From the NCBI RefSeq assembly GCF_032854445.1, contig NC_088296.1, positions 8,282,706-8,346,705 of the forward strand: DNA of 64,000 nt, in the 5' to 3' direction. The notes beneath the pieces are model-generated. The model did no database searches. It saw only the letters and a list, made by a program, of their open reading frames with translations, and was not told the origin of the DNA. Below are positions 36,801-46,100 of the stretch, piece by piece (position 1 is the stretch's first letter; each line of letters starts with the position of its first letter). A program made the translations under genes and the position numbers. This stretch comes from Liolophura sinensis. Lineage: Eukaryota > Mollusca > Polyplacophora > Chitonida > Chitonidae.

Positions 36801-38658
36801 ACCAATATAATGTTTTTATCGGGACATGTGCTCCTGGGGAGTGACAAGCAACATTTCATAGGACTTATGGGCTCTTTGCATTGCAGCTGCACAAACTCCA
36901 CCGTCAACAACTGACCCAGCAGTAGCGATCGGTGTTGCGGTTGTACTGGTTTTGATCGGATGTGTTCTGACACTAGTTGTGGTTTTTGTTGTTCTAAGGT
37001 AAGCAGTTCCTGTTTTTGCATAATGGCATGTTATAATAACGCATTAAGCGCCTGTTACTTACTTCATTCCTGCTTAACTTAATTGTAAGTTGATTATAAT
37101 AGGTGGAGGAAGTCAGAGTGCCACGAAAAAAACCACCGACATTTGGCAAGTTCCTGACAAACTTCATGATATTTGACATAGTACAGACGGAAGTCAGATG
37201 GTCTTTATAGAGGATAAGTAATTCAGTATGTGTAATGTCTAACCTATTTTGTGAGAAACATCACTGCATTGTGCTAAATCTATTTCTGCTCGAACCACAG
37301 TAATACGAGGCGTGTAATCTGATACTATTTAAACATTTACATGAACAGTTAGATTAACCTACAACTCGAGTGAATTGATAAGAGGCCGACTTTGCTAGTC
37401 TTTGCTTCAGTTCTGTCTTATGTGCTGTAAGTCTGTAATAGTTTACATTTAAATCTTGTAGTTACCTGAAAGTACGTATAAAATAAAAATAAAAAATAAA
37501 TAAAAAACGTTTTTATTCATAACGTTTTTATATTTTGTGTCCACTTCCGACCAAATTCTAGAATGTTGCATACATGCTACCTGCATACCATAACTACCTT
37601 TACATGTAACAAAGCAAAAGTACTTTTTGTGCAAAATGAAAACACTTAGTCTTAGTTTGCAAATTTAAGGTAATATCAGCGTGCATGGAAGATGTAGTGT
37701 TGAGATCAGGGACAAGTGTGTGAAATATGTATCATGCCAAACATACCCACAATGCATTGTTAACGTTTTCGATGTGAAACAGATGCCATGTCGGGTAGAT
37801 GATAGCAGACGGTCTATTCCTCTCGGATACTGTTCAGATTCCGCCACGTATATGCTGTAAGTCTTTTATACAGGCATGTATATTATATCTGGTCAGCATC
37901 GTAAGAGACTGAGTTAACCGCTCATGCTGGTTTTCTTTCCAGACCCACGTGGAAAGGTCTGCCAGCAATTTTGTTTTCTCTAGGGTTCTGTCTTTCCTCC
38001 CACATAATGCCAGCCGCCGTCATATAAGTGAAGTATTCTTTGGTATGGCGTAAAACAAGATTCACCTAATTAAATAAAAGAATAAAGAAATAAAATAAAA
38101 AAATGTTCAATCAAGCAAAATATAAATGTGCAAAATAATGCTGAGAAGTGACATAGCCATGGCTTAATTATGTATTACAGAAGACGCACGGGTTCAAAAC
38201 CTAACACCAAACGAATCGATGCTGAGTCGCAAACTGGAAGAATCTACACCAGCGTTGCAGAAAATGGCGGTCGCTCGATAGCACATAATTCTGACGTAAA
38301 CATGGAGCAGCACCAACAACAATGCGGGGTAATGGATTCTACAGTACAGCCAGATTTGTTAGAACGGAGTGCCCATGTTCAACCCGTCCGGAATGTTGTT
38401 AGAGAAACCAACTATACCGCCTACGAGGAAATCGACCTGCCACCTGAAGAAGTAATGATGTATGACAGACGACATAATTATAGCTTAGCGGGAAGATTTG
38501 AATCGATAGACGGATGTGACACCCATGAATACAATGAACTGTATTCATGTCAGAATCGAGAAGCCATCGATTGGAAGCAAACTGGGCAGGAGAGTGCCGG
38601 AGGCGAAGGGTCTCAAACGTGTGATCGGGTGTACCACATCTTGCCCAAATCCGAGTGA
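33794..38658 (+). CDS. Receptor B: two-EGF single-pass receptor with multi-tyrosine tail (5 exons)
   Basis: Exons 33794-33854, 34938-35093, 35899-36048, 36887-36998, 38181-38658; phases join and total 957 bp (318 residues). The order is: a signal peptide of about 20 residues, E1 (eight Cys), E2 (six Cys), a short Thr/Pro stalk with the transmembrane helix, and the longest tail of the family (159 residues). The tail has TAYEEIDLP, HNYSLA, EYNELY and RVYHIL, several possible SH2 docking or YxxL/I sites. It should be a type I plasma-membrane protein. The gene lies head-to-tail with receptor C, whose coding start is 1.5 kb beyond the stop. It is the most compact and cleanest gene of the window, with no frame problems. 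Confidence 0.82.
34050..34240 (+). repeat. Possible tRNA-like SINE fragment, second family
   Basis: Box-B-like cgtgttcgaacccagctgtc, then a tail segment acaaaggttgatggttttct similar to 39345-39360, and a terminal (aaat)n. Confidence 0.35.
34280..34530 (+). repeat. Copy of interspersed repeat family R1
   Basis: Shares gaataattcta-aatcaatgaca, ttcacatgaacaactga and aactatcacactgtcc with the 59.4-kb copy, in the same order. Confidence 0.6.
34938..35093 (+). CDS. Receptor B exon 2: E1 module with eight cysteines
   Basis: Acceptor 'cgttttttatag', donor C|GTAAGT, 156 bp, phase 1-1. Reads RTADKCRGMCGHGTSC, RLERC, RGRCFNCRCDLGF, and ends VYYC. There are two more cysteines than in the E1 of A or C, probably an additional disulfide. 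Confidence 0.8.
35280..35312. repeat. G-rich tract (G-quadruplex candidate)
   Basis: Repeated ggggg/gggtggg tracts on the plus strand within receptor B intron 2. Confidence 0.7.
35899..36048 (+). CDS. Receptor B exon 3: E2 module
   Basis: Acceptor 'tttattggacag', donor G|GTGAGT, 150 bp, phase 1-1. Cysteines in QTCDDNGANCPEKSEC, then GKLCIC and GQC; an insertion rich in Lys/Gly/Ser lengthens the central loop. Confidence 0.8.
36085..36220 (-). repeat. Inverted copy of repeat family R1
   Basis: gacagtgtgattgctggcaa here is the inverted equivalent of the core at 59638-59660; surrounding sequence also matches in reverse. Confidence 0.6.
36520..36622 (+). mobile_element. SINE 3' fragment, diverged
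   Basis: ccggtttcctcca, ggccgca, cattcttcagtatgac and a terminal (aaat)n follow the SINE order with many changes. Confidence 0.5.
36887..36998 (+). CDS. Receptor B exon 4: transmembrane helix
   Basis: Acceptor 'ctttgcattgcag', donor AG|GTAAGC, 112 bp, phase 1-2. AAQTPPSTTDPA stalk, then VAIGVAVVLVLIGCVL and TLVVVFVVL, ending in a split Arg. Confidence 0.8.
37320..37440 (+). repeat. Possible fragment of repeat family R1
   Basis: tttacatgaacagttaga and gataagaggcc resemble the central part of other R1 copies. Confidence 0.3.
37905..38100 (+). mobile_element. SINE, partial
   Basis: From actgagttaaccgctcatgc through the body to 'tatggcgtaaaacaagattc'; the head is incomplete. Confidence 0.75.
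38181..38658 (+). CDS. Receptor B exon 5: cytoplasmic tail
   Basis: Acceptor 'atgtattacag', phase 2. Starts RRRTGSK. Tyrosine sites in order: GRIYTSV, TAYEEIDLP, VMMYDRR, HNYSLA, HEYNELYSC, DRVYHILPKSE then TGA (38656-38658). EYNELY aligns with CYTELY near the end of receptor C. Confidence 0.82.
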
Positions 38659-40126
38659 AGCAGACTGCTGCTGGCCATGACCCCCATCGCCTTCGCTAAT
38701 GGTTTAAATACTACGCATTTGCATGCCTGTTTTAAGGTCACGTGACAACTACAATTTAAAGAAAATGACCTGTGTTGATTCCGTCCACAAATTTTTTGAA
38801 TACTTTTTCTTAAATCCCAGATTTCAATCACGATTTTAAACAGTTGCTTGGGCATTGGATAGCATAATGTACCGTTAGACCATCCATGCATGACCTTTTC
38901 TTTCAGTCGGCTGTAGAGTTACTCCCTTTACTGACAAATCGTAGACTACACCTCTGTTAGACACGTTGTTATAAAGCATTCTAGAGATTTCTGTGAGGCG
39001 CTCTCACGATGACCAAATACAGAGAGATCAGAATTGACAAACTTAAGTTATGGTGCAAGAGTGATGATTTAACACGGGACTGTATAAGAAAAATGACAAA
39101 GGTACGGATCTTAAGTCGCCAAGGAGCGAACCGTTGTCTAGTTATGGGGACGTTTGCCATTCAATTACTAGAACGCATTACTTATGGGTTCAAACCCGGC
39201 GTACATTGCTTGTGGGGCCTGGGTGACCATAACCGGTCCATGATGGCCGTGTGGCCGTTTGCTCCGTGTAGCTTGTCTTCCACCAGTATGGTGTATATGG
39301 GTGAGTCCGAGATGCACGGAGATGTTCATCAGTAACTTGCCAAAGGTCGGTGGTTTGTGTATGGCGTTACGCTACTGTCGAACACATGATGATATTTAGT
39401 CAGATTAAGTGATGTGTTTAAAACAAAACGAAAAGAAAACATAGCGTCGTTAGGGATGTAACTGATGTATCTTTCCACCTTGACAAACAAATTGTGATGA
39501 GCTGAAAGATCGGGATTTGTACTACATTTTAATGGAAGTGAACGCCTTTTGCCACCTAAAAATGCAGGTCTACGAGAACGGAGCCCTGTTCACGGATACA
39601 ATGGACTCATGTGGTACATGCATGTCCATGGGTGTGGAAGGCAAGCATCAAAAAACTCGTCATGCAAAGAGAAACGCTTTAACAACACATACACAAATGC
39701 CATCATATTCGCTATTTTTCCGCAAAAGCCAAGCAATGTAATTACTCCTATGCACGCTATCCGCATCTACGTAAGTTTTGTGCAGCCTAGATGAAGGAAA
39801 GCCTACCAAAAAAAATAGATGGCCTACATATGCGATCAACAAACTACAAGCAAAAACAATAAATAAACCTATTGTTTTTAGTCTGCCCAATTAGGAAAGC
39901 TTTCGGCCAAACGGCTTTCCTTAAAACATCAAGAAATACCACAGTAAATGTGTGACGACGAGTATTTGAGGTGATAGGTGGCAACCCAGAGCAGACGAAT
40001 GATTTCTTTGCTCCAAGATCAACTGTTGATGGATTACCTGACTCTGCCTGAGAAGATATTAAGGAATGCAGCATGATTGACAGCTGAAGAATTAGAGCCC
40101 TGACACCGTGGAGACTTTGGGCGAAG
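38659..40126. other. Gap between receptors B and C
   Basis: Holds the tRNA-like SINE copy at 39110-39380 and otherwise nothing recognisable. The open frame 39009-39335 overlaps that repeat and is probably not a gene. Confidence 0.4.
39110..39380 (+). repeat. Second-family tRNA-like SINE copy
   Basis: Box A-like gttgtctagttatgggga, box B-like tgggttcaaacccggcg, ccattcaat between them as at 32.1 kb, then a non-tRNA body. Confidence 0.45.
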
Positions 40127-40163
40127 ATGCTGGCTCTTCTTGTGGTAGCAACCTTTGTCACAG
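40127..40163 (+). CDS. Receptor C exon 1: signal peptide (weak)
   Basis: MLALLVVATFVT, only 13 codons with the split Gly. In-frame upstream codons (from CTG at 40103) read LTPWRLWAK, which would complete a normal signal peptide and resembles the RWREL region of receptor A. Phase 1 requires a GC donor (G|GCAGGT); the GT four bases later gives phase 2. Confidence 0.45.
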
Positions 40164-43100
40164 GCAGGTGTTGTTCAGAAATATTTTGTTGCTGTTGTTT
40201 TGCTACGATTACACACCAAATTTCTACGTGTATTTTATCTGCATCAGACTTTTGTCTTTTATTTGAGACAGTCATTCTCCTAATGTGAAGATTAATCTAA
40301 TTAACTTGATCACTTTGGTCGGTGCGTCCATTACGTTTATTTATTTAGCTGATTAGTGTTTTACATCGTACCCAAGACTGTTTCACTTATACGAAAGCGG
40401 CCAACATTATGGTGAGAAAACCCACGACCGTCCGCAAATTGCTGCAGGAGAGGAGGCCAGCATGAATTGGACTTGAACTCACAGAGATCGTATTGGGAGA
40501 GCCTCCTAGACCATTGCGCCACCATGGCGAGCTAGCCCCGTCGAGCACAGAGACCCCCTGTAGGTAAATGTATATCTGGTATTTGTCAATCCTTTTAGCA
40601 TTGAACTAAAGCATTCGCAATTTGCATAAAAGGTTTTAATTAAAAGGAGATATTTAAAGTCTTGCTGAACATAGAATCGGCAACAGCATGGCAGCCAATG
40701 TTTTCTTTACGTGAAATGCTCCCAGTTTAATAGTATTGCTACAAAAAAAAAAACACCAGGACACTATTATCACGGCGGTAATACTTTAGCCACTTAACTC
40801 ATCCATGCGTGTGAATTACACGAAATATATGTGGATGCCTTGACAAAAATTATACATCCGCATTTGTTTACACCCAAGCACTAAAACCCTGGGTATATGT
40901 TTTATTTATTTGTTTCGTATTTTATCAAGGCTCACAGTAAGATTTCCTTTCTACAACTTCCGGCACTATGGGGGAGAGTGAGAGAAGCTATGGGTTACCC
41001 GGGGGCGGGGGGGGGAGTGACAGAAGCTATGGGTACGGGGGTGGGGGTGGGGAGAGTGAGAGAAGCTATGGGTACGGGGGTGGGAGGAGGTGAGAGGAGC
41101 TATGGGGGTATGGGGGGGGGGGGTGAGAGAAGAAATCTACGAGTCTCATATGGTCAAACTTTCTTATGTCTGACTTATGACGTGTATTGCTACAGGCGTC
41201 CTCGAGGGGCGTCTTTAAAAGCATCCGCCGGTCGAGATTAGTTGAAAAAAAATGGCGCAATTTTTTTACAAAAAAACCTAGCTAGACTCTCGATTCTCGG
41301 TTTTGTATGCCTAGGTAATTAAAATACGTGGCTCTTACACGCTAGTGGCCGTCTCGGTCTTCCATAATTGACAACTCAGTATTCCATTTTCTCTTAATAT
41401 TTGTTTATTTATTTATTTGATCGGTGTTTTATGCTGTACTTAAAAATATTTCACATATACGACGGTGGCCAGTATAAATTGAAATAAAATAACAGTGTAG
41501 GAACCCACGACAATCCGCAGGTTGCCCGCAAACCTTCCTACGTTAGGCTGGAGAGGAAACCAGCGTGAACTGGGCTTGAAATCACAGCGACCGGGTTGGC
41601 GAGAGGCTCCTGGGTAAATACGCTGCGCTAGCACGATAACTAGCACGATAACACGGAGGCCATTTTCTTATAATAAAGCCATAGCATGTAATATACTGAA
41701 CGACTCATAAAACGAATGTCAACGAATGTTGACGCAGGAAAATGTATTGCCCTGGGGTCAAAGGTCAGCGAGGAAGTGACATGTTATTCAATTACATGTA
41801 AATGAGTCCTGTGTTTTCAGAAAGGGAACTTCAGACGGAACAAGGAAGAGAGGCCCATATCTGAGAAGAAATGGCTTTAGAATCACATCAGCTGCGTTTA
41901 TATTATTAAAAATGATATTAAATGTGGATAAGCCTGAGGTGAAAACAAATTGAAAGGTGTATAAGCTTCACGTGAAAACAAATGGCATTTCCCTGTTCAT
42001 ATACATTTCAAAGAGGCCCGTAAATAATGTTTCCATTAAGCACATGAATTCTTAAATTTAGGACAACACCTCAGAAGGAACAAGGACGAAAAAATAATAC
42101 AATTACATGTCGGTCTTTTGTTTGATAAAGTGTGCATGTATACAGCTTTTTTCACCATCAGCCTCAGTATGTATGCATGTATTCATTTGTATGTGTTAGT
42201 CATAAGCGGAAAATAACTTAAACTGAACGGATGTCTCGCGCGTGTCTATGACAAACTGAGGAAGTTGAAATCACAAGGCCTCGGGGCATATCTTAGTTAC
42301 AAGCAGGGGTGAAAGTGTGCTATTTGTTTATTGAAATAATACCAAACTGAATGCGGAAAATGTACTTTTAACGTATGTGTTTCAACTGAACTGGTATAGA
42401 TTTCATCCCTGTAGCCTTACATCCTGTATATTTAGCAGGGCAAATGCACATGTAATGTTCTGCAGGCAAAAATGGTATGCATTAGTTTATATTTTAGGTT
42501 ATGTGTTACACATGAGTAACTCAGGCAAATGGATTTAGGATATGCCTCCGAGGTGAAGAGTGAAGGGTCACTGATTGGTTGATACTGCCATACAGACATT
42601 GTAGGCTGTTGATGCACTATAAATTTCTACTTTGCTAGTTAGCACCTAATAAAATATATCAGAATTTCATCTGTTTGGATCGAACTGAAACCTTTTCCCC
42701 AGTGTTCTCTCTTACGGCCCCACCCCTCGGAGTTTACCACGGTAACAGAATGCTATGAGTGCACTTCCATCAACCACAGCTTAAAAAAATGTGGTTACGC
42801 TAGGTTGATTTTTTGGTATGGTGTAGAGAAAAGTGTAAGCTGTATGTGGCTGTGTGGCGTAGTATCACGCAAAAATTAAGGTATACATTTCTGAGATTAA
42901 AGTTGACAAATTTATTACATAATTAGTTGGGAAAATCAATGTGCTTGTGTAACATTCGCAGTCATGTAAATAACACTTTAGTGCATAAAAACAATCTCAG
43001 CATACACGAAAGAGCTTTAACTGGCTACGCTAATGCCCGCGCAAACCAGACATTGCTTATTGAATGGTTAACCAGAACCACGTGACTTCATTTAGGTTCC

Positions 43101-46100
43101 AAACGTGAAACTGTGATGTTGTGAGTAGGTGTCACATTTAGGCCGAAATCGGTAAGTAAAGTGTTTCTAAAACAATACGTTTATTACGTGACTTTATCAT
43201 ACATGTACCCAGGCAAAACTACATTTTGGAATTCTTCCGTCGCAAAATTAGTGATAAGCCCATTGGATTCAAGTAATTTTGTCAACAACCGATGCATCAA
43301 CTGAGAATGAGTGTTATCCATGGCTGATAATGCAAGGCGAAGTACGTACTTAATTAGAATCGCTACGTCACACGGATCAGTACCTGGAAGCAGTGCTGAC
43401 ATCACAGTGGAGGTTACGTCACGATGTCACTAAATATATGATATTTTGCTATCGGCTAAAGCTTTTCGACTTGCATTTTGAAAGTTTATCCAAAACCCAC
43501 AGCCAGCCCCGGAGGTGACTAAGTTGACTTGCTGTTGAGTGTCCCATTCTTAAATTTAACTTATAGACTTAAATAAGTTATTTAACTTAAATAATAGGAA
43601 TAAATCCCTTTCGTACAGCACACAAAGGTGTTTTCAAATCCCACAATCCACAAAAGCGCGTACGCTGTTCTTTCGATTCGACCATCGACTGTGTGAGTCA
43701 TTGTCGTTTGTTAACAAACTGTGTCAAAAACGAATCTAAAGAAGAAATTATCACCTTTTATATTGTGTATACATAGCAATTTAATATGTTTAAGTTTTGG
43801 ATATAATTTAACAATTATCAGGATTCATAAAAATGTGAAAAATATAATGCAAGCTCTGTGTTAACTTCCTGCAGGTTTGAAATGGGAAAAATGTGGGAAA
43901 ATTCGGTGTGGATATGGAACCACTTGTATAGCTGGAGGCTTGTGTGACTGCCTGGAGGGATACGATGGCTTTACAAATATACGTACGAAGAGAATGCGGT
44001 TTTGTCTGAGTGAGTTGAACATCACAGTATTCTACAATGTGGTACATGTATAATCCCGTTACCTGAACTTATTATATGTACATATGAAAATTTTGTAACA
44101 CTCTTTCCTTGCAAGATACGTGAATGGATCGTGTTCTGATAAGGGTTGGCATACGTATAGGCGTATGGCTTCTGATAGCTTATGCCCTTTGCCACGTTTG
44201 TCAAACAAGTGGACGTTGTATTAACGTTAAAAATTTGCTTCTGAATATTTTTCCCGACAGAAAAATGTGGGCCTAATTATTCCAGTTGCCCTGCAAACAC
44301 AACGTGCAGGTTAGTTCAGCAACAGCTACACATTGGCCAAACTGTAAACTCGTACCTTTGTGAGTGCTCTCCGGAAGCCAAACTATCCTTCTCAGGAGAA
44401 TGCCTGGGTGAGTTTCTGTTAAAATTAAGAAAAAGTGCATAGGCTGGCCTTTCTTTGCACTACAGTACCAACTGATTACAGCTTTCGCACGGATGTTATC
44501 AAGGTGGATTTCAAGTAGTGAATATCCGCGTGACATTCCATTGTTCAAAATAATAAAGCCCCGGCCCCGACTGCTCCATTAATTTTAAGGATTGGAGTGT
44601 TACTCGAACATTCCCCTCAAAGTAACGAATTGGTTACCAAATGGTAACATGTTGGTTACAGCTTCGTTTTCAAGTGGTTCACAAAGCATGCTTGTAGCAA
44701 ATCATAAACCTCTAGTTAACAAGGTGTTACAATTAACATGAGAAACTGATAGCTACTGTGCTGGGGTTCTTGCTCTCAAATACACCCCAATTTACAACGA
44801 CTAGGCTTTATCTGAATTACCTCCCTTGTCACACGACATACTTCTTTGTAAGCATGGTCTTGTCCTCCATGAACATCCACGTACATGTGTTTGTGACAAC
44901 TTCAATGGATTTATTTCTGAAGGGCAATCATTGTTGGCATGATGCATATTAACATGTATAAGTGTATCCGGACATGTTTTATTTAATAATCCATACAATA
45001 ATAAACCATAAGGAATATAAATAAGGACAAACATAAAGAAAAGAATAACAAGTGTGTACCTAGAATGGGGAGAAAAAAATAAAGAAAATAAACTGAAAAA
45101 ATAAAAAAAGAAAATGGTAGGAATACCAGCCATGGTTGTGTTACACACAGGACTCCATGTCATGTTTGTTTGGAGATTGTGTACAATGATCTTACACACC
45201 CTTCACGTTTAGGCCAGTTTATCCACTCACAACGGTGACAGTTACATCAAAGGAGAAATCGGTTATTTTTTCATTTTAATTTGCAGCAGATTCCCAACCA
45301 ACTGTGCAAATGACAACAAACGGATGGAAATCGGCGGTAAAATCAACAATTCCAGGTATACATTATGTTTTTCAACAGTGATATTTATACTGACAAAATG
45401 GGATCCTCAGGAGTCGAGTGGTTAGCGTGCCAGTGCGGCGCATTTACTTGGGAGCCTTTCACCAATACAGCCGTTGTGTGTTCAAGTACAACTCATTCTG
45501 GCTTCCTCCCCGAACGTATTTGAGACAATCTGCTGGCAGCCTTTTGATGGTCGTGGATGTTATACTAGCAAAATTCTTGAAGCGTTGTATAATGACCGAC
45601 TATTTTTCGAGTTGGAATGCTTGTTTTCGAATTGACGTTCTACTGGTATACAAACAATAGATACAGATCAAACAGACGTACACTGGCCACGAATTTTGGT
45701 AGGTATATATTATAAAACATCGACCTGTCAGGAATCCGTGGATGGTCGAGCATAGCAATGCCTGAATGATATCTAGCACTGCAGTCGTATCCATATCTGG
45801 GAGTTTCTGCACAGATTTCAGCTTGTTTCCGTTGTGCTACTTTTTGGACATGCGCAGTTCGACTGTGAGGAAAAGAACACTTGTATGAAAACAATATTAT
45901 TAATCAAAGGTTTTATCTCCCGTTGTAGTTGAATTATCTACTACTGCGAAACAATTAGAAAGTACAAGGATGTCAGTTCCTACAAGGCACCACACCAGGT
46001 ACGTTCAGTCAGTGTAATAAAAACAGACAACATCACTATTCTTTCAATACTCTTTCAATAAAATAAGTAAGTCAATCAATCATTTATACTGGTATTCTAT

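Noticed and set aside
41201-41241. Short segment RRPRGASLKASAGRD after an acceptor, like a tail start
   Set aside because: Only 14 codons, no tyrosine motif, and positioned inside receptor C intron 1; probably chance.
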